This document shows, one piece after another, positions 43,926 through 52,699 of a DNA stretch of 64,000 nucleotides (positions are counted from its first letter, which is position 1; every line of letters starts with the position of its first letter). The notes beneath the pieces are model-generated. The model did not search any database, had not been told where the DNA came from, and was given only the letters and a program-made list of their open reading frames with translations. The position numbers were made by a program, and so were the translations under genes. This stretch comes from Pseudomonas marincola (GTDB lineage: Bacteria; Pseudomonadota; Gammaproteobacteria; Pseudomonadales; Pseudomonadaceae): positions 202,450 through 266,449 of the forward strand of contig NZ_FPBC01000005.1 of the NCBI RefSeq assembly GCF_900116605.1, in the 5' to 3' direction.

Positions 43926-46271
43926 TCAGCTGCGCACGCGGGTTTTCTCCGGGTCGTAGGCGATTGTGCTGGCGGCCACCGTGGCGTTGATGCGCTTTTG
44001 CTGGCCGTCGAGCTTGCCGATCTGCACTGAGCAGCCAGATTCGCAGTACCCGACGTCCAGCTTGCACAGTGCAATATTCTTGCCCAACAGCGGTGAGCGG
44101 GTGGCACTGGTGATCACCCCGACCTGCGCGCGGCCAACGTGCACGCAATCGCCGTGATGGGCCTGTTCGTTGCCTTCGAGAATCAAACCCACCAACTTGC
44201 GTTGCGGGTGAGCGCTGCGCCGAAGCAGTGCGTCGCGGCCGATAAAGTCATCCTGTTTGGATTTCAGCGGCACACAGAAGCCGATGCCGGCTTCAAAGGG
44301 GTCGGTCTGGTCACAGAATTCGTAACCTGCAAAGATCAGCCCGGCCTCGATGCGCAGGCTGTCCAGTGCGTCGAGCCCAAGTGGCACCAGACCGAGTGGT
44401 TCACCCAGCTCCCACAGCCGGCTCCAGACCTGCTGCGCATCGTTCGGATGGCACCACACCTCATAGCCAAGTTCGCCGGTATAACCTGTTCTGGATACCA
44501 TCAGTGGCACGCCGTTATAGCCATCTAGGCGACCCGTGAGAAAGCGGAACCAGCCGAGATCATCGAGGGCTGGCTGGGTTGCGGGTGTCCAGATCATCTG
44601 GCTGAGCAGCTCGCGGCTTTTCGGCCCTTGCACGGCAACGTTATGGATCTGCTCGCTGGCCGATTTGACCCAGACCTTCATGCCCAGCTTCTGTGCCTGT
44701 TCGCGCAGCCAGACGCCGGCGTAGTCTTCGCCACAGATCCAGCGGAACGCATCCGGGCCCAGACGCAGCAGTGTGCCGTCGTCGAGCATGCCGCCGTGCT
44801 CGTAACACATGGCTGAATAGACCACCTGGCCTACTGCCAGTTTTCGCACATCACGGGTCAGGCAATAGTTGAGCAGCGCTTCGGCATCCGGCCCGATCAC
44901 CTCAAACTTGCGCAGCGCCGAGAGATCCATCACCGCCACTCGCTCGCGGCAGCCGTGGTATTCCTCGATGGCGCCAAAGCCGTGGTAATGCGTCGGTGTC
45001 CACCAGCCCCGGTAGTCGATGAAGTTGCTGGTCAGCGCCGAGGTGGAGGCATGGAATCCGCTCTCGCGGGTGAGAACTGGTTCGGAGTCGGGTGTTTTTC
45101 GAGTGGCCATGGCGATACTAAAACGCTCCTTTGCGCTGTAAACACGGATGTGAATGTCCGTTGGCTGCCAGCCATTTGCCGGGTCGATGTCGTCTGGGCA
45201 GGAACTGCTGGCGCACACCAGATCGGTCATGGCGCGCAGCAAGACGTAATCGCCAGGACGCGACCACGGCTCGTCGAAGGTCAACTGCTGGTGGGCATCG
45301 ACTGCGGTGTTGTAGAAGAAGTTGATGGCGGCCCATCCCGCGCGAGGCTGTGAGCCATAAGCGGCGAGGGCGCGGCTGATGTTGTCGCTGCAATTGTCGT
45401 GGCCAAAGTAGCCCATGTTTTCGTAGTGGCGTGCGGTGCAGGCGAGGGCGAAGGTATCGTGGCGACCCACCGTGTCACGAACCACTTCAAGCATGGGCTG
45501 CATATCACGATCGAAAAACTTGCTGAACAGCCCCGGGCCTGGATAAGCGTTGCCATTCAGCGTGCGGGTTACGGTGGGGTCGAGTTCAATTTCGCGGCCC
45601 CGGTCGAGGCCACGGCGATCCAGCGCGACAAAGTCGGAGCACTGCCGGCCTGCCACATCGAGTACTTGAATATATTGCCCGGCAGTCACGGTATAAGCAT
45701 TGGCGGTGCCGGGCCGCAGGGTGAACTCGTCAACCACTTCAGCCAACGGGGCAGGCAGCGGTGGCGTCAGGATGCTGCGTGGATTGTTGCGGTGAATCAG
45801 TAACTGCAGCTCGCTGGGGCGCTGCTGGCTGTCGACCGCTGTGAGGCCGCCCGGCGCCGCGATAAGCACCACCAATGCATCGCTGGCGGTAAACAGGCGG
45901 CTGTAACCGGCGGGCGATTGTGCCGGCCAAAGCATTGCGGCTGCTGGCAGTTGGCTGCAATCAATCGAGTAGCGCGCCAGCCCCAGACGCATCTGAATCG
46001 ACTCGCCGCTGCCGTTTGCCAGCAACGTGGCGATGTAGTTCGCCGCCGGGTCACTGCCAAGCCCCAGCGCCCTGAGCGCCACGCGACCCTGAGTGTCGAA
46101 GGCGAGCAGCTGCGCCTCTTGATCGCCCTCAACATCAATCACCTGCAAGCGATCACCCGCTTGCAGCGCGATCACCGTGAGTCCGCCCGGTGCAACGCGA
46201 TGACGTTCGCGCGCAGGTTCACGGGCAAACAGCGCCGGTTCGAACGGGCGTGAAATGGCGGGCATGTTCAT
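43926..46271 (-). CDS. tdm: Trimethylamine N-oxide demethylase
   Basis: This is a 781-residue fusion that matches TMAO demethylase (Tdm) of Methylocella and roseobacters. An N-terminal DUF1989 urea-carboxylase-related part (about 20-370) includes DVAGRQCSDFVALDRRGLDR, CTARHYENMGYFGHDNCSDN and CASSSCPDDIDPANGW; these Cys, His and Asp residues suit the metal site. The C-terminal GcvT domain (about 400-775) includes GMLDDGTLLRLGPDAF and SRTGYTGELGYEVW. It splits TMAO into dimethylamine and formaldehyde, with THF capturing the C1 unit. I preferred MNMPAISRPF (46271; AGGACGG upstream) over an ATG at 46316 next to the tmm stop. Confidence 0.9.
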   Translation of the reverse strand: MNMPAISRPFEPALFAREPARERHRVAPGGLTVIALQAGDRLQVIDVEGDQEAQLLAFDTQGRVALRALGLGSDPAANYIATLLANGSGESIQMRLGLARYSIDCSQLPAAAMLWPAQSPAGYSRLFTASDALVVLIAAPGGLTAVDSQQRPSELQLLIHRNNPRSILTPPLPAPLAEVVDEFTLRPGTANAYTVTAGQYIQVLDVAGRQCSDFVALDRRGLDRGREIELDPTVTRTLNGNAYPGPGLFSKFFDRDMQPMLEVVRDTVGRHDTFALACTARHYENMGYFGHDNCSDNISRALAAYGSQPRAGWAAINFFYNTAVDAHQQLTFDEPWSRPGDYVLLRAMTDLVCASSSCPDDIDPANGWQPTDIHIRVYSAKERFSIAMATRKTPDSEPVLTRESGFHASTSALTSNFIDYRGWWTPTHYHGFGAIEEYHGCRERVAVMDLSALRKFEVIGPDAEALLNYCLTRDVRKLAVGQVVYSAMCYEHGGMLDDGTLLRLGPDAFRWICGEDYAGVWLREQAQKLGMKVWVKSASEQIHNVAVQGPKSRELLSQMIWTPATQPALDDLGWFRFLTGRLDGYNGVPLMVSRTGYTGELGYEVWCHPNDAQQVWSRLWELGEPLGLVPLGLDALDSLRIEAGLIFAGYEFCDQTDPFEAGIGFCVPLKSKQDDFIGRDALLRRSAHPQRKLVGLILEGNEQAHHGDCVHVGRAQVGVITSATRSPLLGKNIALCKLDVGYCESGCSVQIGKLDGQQKRINATVAASTIAYDPEKTRVRS

Positions 46272-46319
46272 AGGGCCGTCCTGTGCTTGCTGGCTTGGCG
46301 GTTGGGCGATGAGCATGGG

Positions 46320-47684
46320 TCAGCCGACGTTTTTCATGGCGGCGGGCTCAGCCAGATAACTGGCGAGTGAGTCGTCCAGTGCTTCCAGCCATGGCGTGTG
46401 GTGCGGCGCGGCTTCGGTGCCGGTCATCAATGAGCGATAGCACTTGTTGCGGTAGCCCATGATGTCTTCGTACTTGTCGTGCTTCCATTCCAGAAAGGTC
46501 TGGTTAACCGCCGAGATATCAAAGCTCGGATAGTCAGTTGCATCGATCAACTGCTCGATATACGCCCCCTGAAACTCGAACATTTCCTGTGCGGTTTGCA
46601 ATTGGTCTTCACGGGCGCGCCAAGCCTGATCGTCGGCTAAACGAGTGGCTGCATCGGGTAAGGCAATGCGCCCCAGAATCACATCGCGGGCATACCATGC
46701 CTGGGCATCGAACATGTTGAAGCTATACCACTGGTCTTGCATGCCGAGGTACAGCAGCTTCGGATTGGGCTCCCAGAAGATGCCTTTGTACAGATTCAGC
46801 GGCCACAGACGGTTGTTGGTGCGCAGGCGCAGCGACTCAGGCAAGAAGGCAAAGTGATGCTGATAACCGGTGCAGAGAATGATCGCGTCGATGTGTTTGT
46901 GGCTGCCGTCGGCGAAGTACGCCGTGTTGCCTTGTACGCGTTGCAGCAACGGTTTCTCTTCCCAGTTTGCCGGCCATTTGTAGCCCATTGGCGCACTGCG
47001 ATAGCAACTGGTGATGGAGCGGGCGCCGTATTTGTAACACTGCGAGCCGATGTCTTCGGCGGAATAGCTGCTGCCAACGATCAATACGTCTTTGTTCTTG
47101 AACTCCAGCGCATCGCGAAAATCGTGGGCATGCAGAACACGTCCGCCGAAGTGCTCAAAACCTTCGAAGTGGGGAACGTTGGGCGTCGAGAAATGGCCGT
47201 TGGCGCAGATCACGTAATCAAAGTTTTCGCTGTAGGTAAGGTCCTTGCTGTGATCGTGCACGGTGACGTTGAACAAGCCGCTGGCTTCGTCGAATTCAAC
47301 CATGCGCGCAGCGGTATTGAAGCGGATGTACTGACGCACGCCGGCTTTGACTACCCGGCCCTGAATGTAATCCCAGAGCACTTCTCGCGGCGGATAGGAG
47401 CCAATAGGGCGGCCGAAATGCTCATCAAATGTGTAGTCGGCAAACTCAAGGCATTCCTTGGGTCCGTTGGACCACAGATAGCGATACATGCTGCCGTGCA
47501 CCGGCTCGCCATGCTCATCCAACCCCGTGCGCCAGGTGTAATTCCACAGGCCGCCCCAGTCCCCCTGTTTCTCGAAACACACCAACTCCGGAATCTCGGC
47601 GCCCTTGGCTGCAGCAGATTGAAAAGCACGCAGTTGAGCGAGGCCGCATGGGCCAGCTCCGATGATCGCAATACGTGTTGGCAT
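46320..47684 (-). CDS. tmm: Trimethylamine monooxygenase
   Basis: This is a 454-residue flavin monooxygenase very like Tmm of Methylocella silvestris. Motifs: FAD site [60 protein letters not shown], the FMO identifying motif [11 protein letters not shown] (about 165), the NADPH site [15 protein letters not shown] (about 185) and [20 protein letters not shown]. It oxidises trimethylamine to TMAO with NADPH and oxygen in the cytoplasm and starts the pathway. It leads the tmm-tdm-chemoreceptor operon and is divergent from a two-component system. Confidence 0.93.
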   Translation of the reverse strand: MPTRIAIIGAGPCGLAQLRAFQSAAAKGAEIPELVCFEKQGDWGGLWNYTWRTGLDEHGEPVHGSMYRYLWSNGPKECLEFADYTFDEHFGRPIGSYPPREVLWDYIQGRVVKAGVRQYIRFNTAARMVEFDEASGLFNVTVHDHSKDLTYSENFDYVICANGHFSTPNVPHFEGFEHFGGRVLHAHDFRDALEFKNKDVLIVGSSYSAEDIGSQCYKYGARSITSCYRSAPMGYKWPANWEEKPLLQRVQGNTAYFADGSHKHIDAIILCTGYQHHFAFLPESLRLRTNNRLWPLNLYKGIFWEPNPKLLYLGMQDQWYSFNMFDAQAWYARDVILGRIALPDAATRLADDQAWRAREDQLQTAQEMFEFQGAYIEQLIDATDYPSFDISAVNQTFLEWKHDKYEDIMGYRNKCYRSLMTGTEAAPHHTPWLEALDDSLASYLAEPAAMKNVG

Positions 47685-47718
47685 AGTGACTCTCCTGAAG
47701 AGTGTGTAAACGATTTAG

Positions 47719-47735
47719 GAGAAACTAAATTTCTC
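47719..47735. promoter_or_regulatory. Dyad upstream of tmm
   Basis: GAGAAA-CTAAA-TTTCTC has perfect 6-bp arms and lies 34 bases upstream of the tmm start. It is a candidate site for the divergent NarL-type response regulator or the XRE protein. Confidence 0.45.
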
Positions 47736-47897
47736 TGTGGGAAATAAATTAGTCGAATCAGCCTGCAAGGAAACTCTCCTTTTGGGGATACCCAGTTGTG
47801 GGTAGTCCGGCATTGGAGCAATGGCAGCGGTGCAACAAAAACAGGCACAGGCGCTTGCTGTTGGTGCGTTTACTGCGCATCGGCGGGGCGTGAAAAG

Positions 47898-47917
47898 GCA
47901 AGAATCAATGTTCTTGC
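47898..47917. promoter_or_regulatory. Dyad upstream of the sensor kinase
   Basis: GCAAGAA-TCAATG-TTCTTGC has perfect 7-bp arms. A further AGGAA-N7-TTCCT repeat follows at 47919-47935. Both lie in the 334-base gap between tmm and the kinase, about 100 bases before the kinase start. Confidence 0.45.
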
Positions 47918-48018
47918 AAGGAATTTTTCTTTCCTAGTCGTGCGGAGGCGAGGGTGTCGGATGCAGGGCATGGAACTTGCTTTGCGAAGCGTGATGGGCA
48001 TTACGCGTAGGAGTGCGA

Positions 48019-49134
48019 ATGTTGTTATCAAGTCCCAGGCGCGGCTTTTTCTGGAGCGACTGGCGCGGCCGGGCCAGAACCCGATGGCTCGAGTGGCAAA
48101 GCGCGATGCACCTGTTGCCGCTGCGACTCATGCAGCAGGCGGGCAGTGATGCGCCCCTGCAAGAGTTACTTGGGTTACTGCCTGCGGTGCTGGGCGGCCG
48201 CAATGCATTGCTGTTGTTACCGCAGCAGAGCGGTTGGCGGGCGTTGGGCAGCGTTGGCGCCTTGGCAGACTGTCCGCTGCATGGCGCCACCGGCGGCGGC
48301 AACGCAGGGCCAATTGCAGCGCTGTGCCAGATTTGCTTGCAGGAAAAGCGGTTTCATCTGGTTTGTCGACTGGATCTGGCAGACGAGCGCGAGGCTTTGC
48401 TGGTGCTGGCTTACCCGAGTGCGCCGGGGCGTTCGACCTTTCAGCAATCAACCGCGGTGGCTGAGCAGTTGGCGCAGGTGCTCCGGGCGTTTTATCAGGA
48501 TCGCCAGTTACGTCGCCGCGAACTGGCAGCTGAGCGTGGCGTGCTGGCCCGCGAGCTGCACGACAGCGTTGCCCAGCAATTGAGTTACCTGCAAATCCGC
48601 GCGTGCCGCTTGCAGGCGATTATTGCTCAGGCAGATACCAGCGAGCAGGCCGAAGCCATGCTGGTTGATCTGCGCCAGACCCTGCAGGTGATGCATCGAC
48701 AAGTACGTGAACTGATCAGCACGGCGCGCCTGACCATGGACGGACGAACCCTGCGCCAGGCGCTTGAGGCGACCGTCGAAGAATTCTCCCGCCGCAGCAG
48801 TTGTGTGTTCACTCTCGACAACCGGCTGAGCAACGATGCGCTTGGCAGCGAAGCCGAACTCCAGGTGCTGCAGATTATTCGAGAGGCGCTGGCCAACGTG
48901 GTGCGCCACTCGCATGCACGTAACGTTCAGCTCAGCCTGCACCTGCTCAACGGCGCGGATATAGACGTGAGGGTGTGTGATGACGGTGTCGGCATTCCAA
49001 CGAACATTGTCGCTGATGGCCATTTCGGCCTGCGCATCATGCGTGAGCGCGCCGCCGCGATCGGCGCGCAGTTGCAAATACTCGCGCAACAGCCGCAAGG
49101 CACCTGCATTCAACTGCACTGGAGGCGAGGATGA
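48019..49134 (+). CDS. Cytoplasmic NarX/DesK-type sensor histidine kinase
   Basis: This is a 371-residue kinase that starts at the ATG at 48019 (TAGGAG upstream; a GTG two codons earlier is in frame). No membrane segment is clear. The N-terminal part (about 40-165) is GAF-like. The HisKA_3 phosphorylation site is His in LARELHDSVAQQLSYLQ near 190, and the HATPase domain has REALANVVRHSHARNVQ and VCDDGVGIP with a final GLRIMRERAAAIGA. It is divergent from tmm and overlaps its response regulator (ATGA). It may sense a methylated amine or metabolite inside the cell. Confidence 0.87.
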   Translation: MLLSSPRRGFFWSDWRGRARTRWLEWQSAMHLLPLRLMQQAGSDAPLQELLGLLPAVLGGRNALLLLPQQSGWRALGSVGALADCPLHGATGGGNAGPIAALCQICLQEKRFHLVCRLDLADEREALLVLAYPSAPGRSTFQQSTAVAEQLAQVLRAFYQDRQLRRRELAAERGVLARELHDSVAQQLSYLQIRACRLQAIIAQADTSEQAEAMLVDLRQTLQVMHRQVRELISTARLTMDGRTLRQALEATVEEFSRRSSCVFTLDNRLSNDALGSEAELQVLQIIREALANVVRHSHARNVQLSLHLLNGADIDVRVCDDGVGIPTNIVADGHFGLRIMRERAAAIGAQLQILAQQPQGTCIQLHWRRG

Positions 49135-49799
49135 ATAAACCCTGGCGTGTACTGTTGATTGATGACCATCCATTAATGCGTCGCGGGCTAGCCGAATTAT
49201 TGGCTGCTAACGGTGATTATCAGGTGATTGGCATGGCCAGCGAAGGGCAAACAGGCCTGCAACTGGCCCGTGAACTGCAGCCAGACATGATTCTTCTGGA
49301 TTGGCACATGCCCGGTCTGGGTGGATTGGCCACGCTTGGCGCGTTGAAAACCGAGCTGCCAGATACCACCGTGCTGGTGCTCACCGCATCGGATGCGCGA
49401 GATGACTTACTCGCGGCGCTGCATGCCGGTGCGGATGGTTATTTGCTCAAAGACCGCGAGCCGGAAGTGTTGCTCGACACCCTGCAGGCGTGTCGCACTG
49501 GCCGCGCGCCGTTGGACCCAATGCTGCTGGGGCTGCTCGCCAGTGGCTTGCGCGACGCCGAACCGCTACCCGCAGCAACCGCGGTGGGGCTGACCGACCG
49601 TGAGCTGCAAACATTGGTATTGATCGCCGAGGGCATGAGCAACAAATTGATCGCCCGCCAACTGGGCATCAGCGACGGCACTGTGAAGATTCACGTCAAG
49701 CATCTGCTGGGTAAACTGGGCTTGCACTCTCGATTGGAAATGGCCGCCTGGGTCTACCGCCATGGCTTGCCGGGTGTTGTACGCGGAGAGCCGGCATGA
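49131..49799 (+). CDS. NarL/FixJ-family response regulator
   Basis: This is a 222-residue regulator. The receiver (about 5-120) has DD near residue 11 (LLIDDHPLMRRGL), the phosphorylated Asp in DMILLDWHMPGLGG near 56, the Thr/Ser in VLVLTASDA, and Lys in GYLLKDREPE. The LuxR-type HTH (about 150-215) reads LTDRELQTLVLIAEGMSNKL, then I-A-R-Q-L-G-I-S-D-G-T-V-K. It is coupled to the kinase upstream and a PAS protein downstream, each by a 4-base overlap. It probably controls tmm and its own operon. It lacks an AAA+ domain, so it cannot itself drive the sigma-54 promoters. Confidence 0.88.
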   Translation: MNKPWRVLLIDDHPLMRRGLAELLAANGDYQVIGMASEGQTGLQLARELQPDMILLDWHMPGLGGLATLGALKTELPDTTVLVLTASDARDDLLAALHAGADGYLLKDREPEVLLDTLQACRTGRAPLDPMLLGLLASGLRDAEPLPAATAVGLTDRELQTLVLIAEGMSNKLIARQLGISDGTVKIHVKHLLGKLGLHSRLEMAAWVYRHGLPGVVRGEPA

Positions 49800-50581
49800 A
49801 TCTCGCTAAGGTCTGGCAGCAAGTCTGGCAGCAAGGATTGGCCAGGTGGTCCGCGCAAGTGGCCGACGCGCAATGGGATGAGTGCGTTGATGCTCTACCA
49901 CTGGCGCTGGTAATCCTTGATCGTCACGGGCGAATGCTCCGGCTCAATCGCGGCTGGCAAGAGCTAAGCGGTTATCCCGCAGCAGAGTGCGTGCAGCGCA
50001 GCCATACCGAGTTCTTGCACATTGAAGATCAACCACGTTGGCAGCAGGCATTGGACAGCGCCAGCCGTGAAGCACAGGTGTTGCTGCTGCGCTATTTGCG
50101 CCGCTCGGGCGAGCTGTGCTGGGCGGAAGTCAGGCTGCGCCGCCATGGCTCAGGCTTTGTTGCCAGCCTTGGCGATATGAGTGCGCAAATGCCCCAGCGC
50201 CAAGCGCTTCAAGCCCGGCACAGAAGCTTGAGCAATCTGCTGGATGGCCTGCCGTTGATGGTTTATCGCTGCCGCAATAATCGCCACTGGAGCATGGAAT
50301 ATGTCAGCGCCGGTTGCCTGCAACTCACCGGTTTCGCGCCACAGCAATTGGTCGACAGCAACAGCCTGACCTTCAACAGCCTGATCCACAGCGAAGACCG
50401 CGAACGCGTGTGGCACGAAGTCCAGCAGGGAATTGGCGAAGGCCGCGCATTTGTTATGCGTTACAGATTAATGTGCGCCGATGGCAGCGAACGTCAGGTG
50501 CTCGAACGCGGCTGCGGCATTTATTCCGATGCGGGTGAGGTGCTGGGCTTGGAAGGGGTGGTGCTGGAGGGTGTGGGGTAG
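49796..50581 (+). CDS. Double-PAS protein without an output domain
   Basis: This is a 261-residue protein that overlaps the response regulator by 4 bases. Two PAS domains are visible, about 30-130 (LPLALVILDRHGRMLRLNRG; GWQELSGYPAAECVQRSHTE) and about 145-258 (LPLMVYRCRNNRHWSMEYVS; GFAPQQLVDSNSLTFNSLIH; IYSDAGEVLGLEGVVLE). No kinase, cyclase, HTH or chemoreceptor domain follows. It may deliver a ligand or redox signal to the cytoplasmic kinase or to the PAS chemoreceptor. Such a stand-alone PAS partner, cotranscribed with a kinase-regulator pair, is unusual. Confidence 0.82.
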   Translation: MNLAKVWQQVWQQGLARWSAQVADAQWDECVDALPLALVILDRHGRMLRLNRGWQELSGYPAAECVQRSHTEFLHIEDQPRWQQALDSASREAQVLLLRYLRRSGELCWAEVRLRRHGSGFVASLGDMSAQMPQRQALQARHRSLSNLLDGLPLMVYRCRNNRHWSMEYVSAGCLQLTGFAPQQLVDSNSLTFNSLIHSEDRERVWHEVQQGIGEGRAFVMRYRLMCADGSERQVLERGCGIYSDAGEVLGLEGVVLEGVG

Positions 50582-50603
50582 CGAGGTATGCGGTGATACC
50601 TAG

Positions 50604-50639
50604 CAGATAAGGCCGAGTCCATTGACCTGGCCTTATCTG
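50604..50639. terminator. Stem-loop between convergent operons
   Basis: An 11-bp perfect inverted repeat (CAGATAAGGCC / GGCCTTATCTG) with a 14-base loop lies between the PAS gene and the convergent monooxygenase gene. No T-run is present. Confidence 0.55.
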
Positions 50640-50649
50640 AGGCAGCTAC

Positions 50650-51693
50650 TCAGTTGAACGCAGGCACAACATGCTTGATGAAGAGCTCGAGCGATTTCTT
50701 CTTTTCGGCATGCGACAGGCTGTTGTCAGCCCAGAAGCTGAACTCATCCACGCCCAATTCCTGATAGTACCGGATGCGTGCAATGATTTCTTCAGGTGTG
50801 CCTATCATGGTGTTCTTGCGGATGTTATCGAGTTCGAACTCCGGGCGTTCCTTGAACTTTTCCTCTGGGCTTGGTGCCAGCAGGCCATTGACCGGCGTCT
50901 GCTTGTTACCAAACCAAGCGTCGAAGGTGCGGTAGAAGCGTGAGATGCCTTCTGCTCCGATCTTCCAGCCCTGCGGATCATCCGGGCTGTGTACGTGGGT
51001 GTGACGCAGCACCATCAATTGTGGGCGCGGCACGTCCGGGTTGTTGTCGAGTGCCGCCTGGAACTTGATCTTCAGATCCAGCACTTCTTCATCACCCTTC
51101 ATCAGCGGGGTGACCATGACGTTGCAGCCGTGCTTGACCGCAAAGTTGTGAGAGTCCGGGTCGCGCGCAGCGACCCAAACAGGTGGGCCGGGCTGCTGGA
51201 TCGGGCGAGGCGCAGAGGTCGAAGTTGGAAACTTCCAGATCTCGCCATCGTGGGCGTAATCACCCTTCCACAAAGCTTTCACGGCCGGGATCATCTCTCG
51301 CAGGTGCTGACCACCAGTGGAGGCGGGCATGCCGCCAGCGAGGCGGTCGAATTCAAACTGGTAAGCACCTCGTGCGAGGCCGACTTCCATGCGACCGTTG
51401 CTAATCACATCAAGCAAAGCACACTCACCCGCAACCCGGATGGGATGCCAGAATGGGGCGATGATGGTGCCGGCGCCAAGGCGGATTGTGGTTGTCTTTG
51501 CTGCGAGGTATGACAACAGCGGCATTGGGCTCGGTGAGATGGTGTACTCCATTGAGTGATGCTCACCAATCCAAACTGTGCTGAATCCACCGGCCTCTGC
51601 CATCAAGGTCAATTCGGTGAGATTTTCGAAAAGTTGACGGTGGCTAACCTGCTCGTCGTAGCGTTCCATATGAACGAACAAAGAAAATTTCAT
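50650..51693 (-). CDS. Luciferase-like flavin-dependent monooxygenase
   Basis: This is a 347-residue protein of the bacterial luciferase-like fold. Segments: VSHRQLFENLTELTLMAEAG, FSTVWIGEHHSMEYTISPSP, TIRLGAGTIIAPFWHPIRVA, LLDVISNGRMEVGLARGAYQ, and C-terminal GTPEEIIARIRYYQELGVDE. Such enzymes use reduced FMN from a separate reductase and oxygen. Two flavin reductase genes occur in this region. A GGTATACC operator lies upstream. The substrate is unknown; family members open N-heterocycles, oxidise sulfonates or cleave other small compounds. Confidence 0.88.
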   Translation of the reverse strand: MKFSLFVHMERYDEQVSHRQLFENLTELTLMAEAGGFSTVWIGEHHSMEYTISPSPMPLLSYLAAKTTTIRLGAGTIIAPFWHPIRVAGECALLDVISNGRMEVGLARGAYQFEFDRLAGGMPASTGGQHLREMIPAVKALWKGDYAHDGEIWKFPTSTSAPRPIQQPGPPVWVAARDPDSHNFAVKHGCNVMVTPLMKGDEEVLDLKIKFQAALDNNPDVPRPQLMVLRHTHVHSPDDPQGWKIGAEGISRFYRTFDAWFGNKQTPVNGLLAPSPEEKFKERPEFELDNIRKNTMIGTPEEIIARIRYYQELGVDEFSFWADNSLSHAEKKKSLELFIKHVVPAFN

Positions 51694-51824
51694 GTTGCGT
51701 ACCTCAAATCTTTTTATTTGGCCTCAGCGCTCTGAAGGCCAAGATGTGTAGGAGTGTCTGGCACTGCACCGAGACTAATTGAGTGCCCCGCATCTGAGCC
51801 AAATCCAAGTCAGTAACTACACGC

Positions 51825-51843
51825 TATTTGGTATACCGTATTA
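51825..51843. promoter_or_regulatory. GGTATACC operator before the monooxygenase
   Basis: TATTTGGTATACCGTATTA carries the GGTATACC core shared with the perfect palindrome at 58088-58103. It lies about 135 bases upstream of the monooxygenase start. It is probably a site for the GntR protein encoded at 59.0-59.8 kb. Confidence 0.65.
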
Positions 51844-51908
51844 CGGATTTAATTCAGATTTTCCACGCTTCAACCCATGCTTCAAACAGAGTTTTCGCAT
51901 GTATAAGC

Positions 51909-52394
51909 TCAGGCGAAAGCTTGCAGAGCACCCATCTTTCCGCGGCAATAAACCATCGGCGTAACGCTTAGCTCAGGCACTATCAGGTTCTTCACCGCAC
52001 CCACCAGGATGGCGTGATCACCGCCCTCGTATTCGCGCCACAGTTCGCATTCGATAATGGCAGTGGCATTGCTCAACACCGGGTTACCCAACTCACTGAG
52101 GGCCCACTCAATGCCCTTGGCTTTGTCGTTACCCTTCTTGGCAAAAGCATAGGCTTCGCTCTGCTGCTCTGCAGACAGCAAATGGATTGCAAAACGCTTG
52201 CTCTTGATCAGTGCCGGATAGGAGTCCGAGCTGTAGTTAGGGCAGAACAACACCAGCGGCGGGTCCATGGACAGCGAACTGAATGCGCTGGCAGTCATGC
52301 CAACAATGTCGCCCTGATCATCCAGCGTCGTGATGACGGTAACGCCAGAGGGAAAGGAGCCCATGACTTGCTTGTAGACATTATGATCAATCAT
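51909..52394 (-). CDS. Flavin reductase, copy 1
   Basis: This is a 161-residue flavin reductase-like protein of the HpaC/RutF group, starting MIDHNVYKQVMGSFPSGVTV at 52394 (GAGG upstream). Conserved segments are GMTASAFSSLSMDPPLVLF and CELWREYEGGDHAILVGAVK. It reduces FMN or FAD with NAD(P)H for the luciferase-like monooxygenase. It is a close paralogue of the gene at 61808-62293 and has the same length. It is the only gene on its transcript and has its own GGTATACC operator 66 bases upstream. Confidence 0.88.
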   Translation of the reverse strand: MIDHNVYKQVMGSFPSGVTVITTLDDQGDIVGMTASAFSSLSMDPPLVLFCPNYSSDSYPALIKSKRFAIHLLSAEQQSEAYAFAKKGNDKAKGIEWALSELGNPVLSNATAIIECELWREYEGGDHAILVGAVKNLIVPELSVTPMVYCRGKMGALQAFA

Positions 52395-52460
52395 CTGGGG
52401 ATACCTCACGAACGCTACGATTAGTCGGCTTAGCGCGGGACAATTTTGGCTAAGATTGTC

Positions 52461-52476
52461 TTATGGTATACCAAGT
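52461..52476. promoter_or_regulatory. GGTATACC operator before flavin reductase 1
   Basis: TTATGGTATACCAAGT matches 13 of 16 bases of the perfect palindrome at 58088-58103, including the whole TTATGGTATACCA left and centre. The placement 66 bases before the start codon suits repression. Confidence 0.7.
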
Positions 52477-52658
52477 TTGCACCTGTGCAAGTGTTAATTT
52501 TCATGCGCTGCATGATTAGCCGACGAAAGCGTATTTACGCGTCGAGAGGCCTGGGTGCGGATCGTCAGGTGCGAGCGATCCAGCGCTTTATTGCGCCGGA
52601 TTATTTGCAAATTCTGCGGCAAAAGACTTGTGGCTTACGTCACTTCCGTCAGGGGGAA

Positions 52659-52690
52659 TCCGTTCTTAACCAATGCAGGTTAAGAACGGA
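52659..52690 (-). terminator. Stem-loop after the ABC transporter operon
   Basis: A perfect 13-bp stem (TCCGTTCTTAACC / GGTTAAGAACGGA) with a 6-base loop lies 9 bases past the ATPase stop. The tail lacks a T-run (GATTCCCCCT). Confidence 0.6.
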
Positions 52691-52699
52691 CAGGGCGCA

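Noticed and set aside
46737..47747. Open frame opposite tmm (about 336 codons)
   Set aside because: It is a shadow of tmm, with no domain and no suitable start signal.
47840..47870. Sigma-54 promoter upstream of the kinase gene (GGCACAGGCGCTTGC)
   Set aside because: The spacing between GG and GC is 11 bases, and sigma-54 needs 10.
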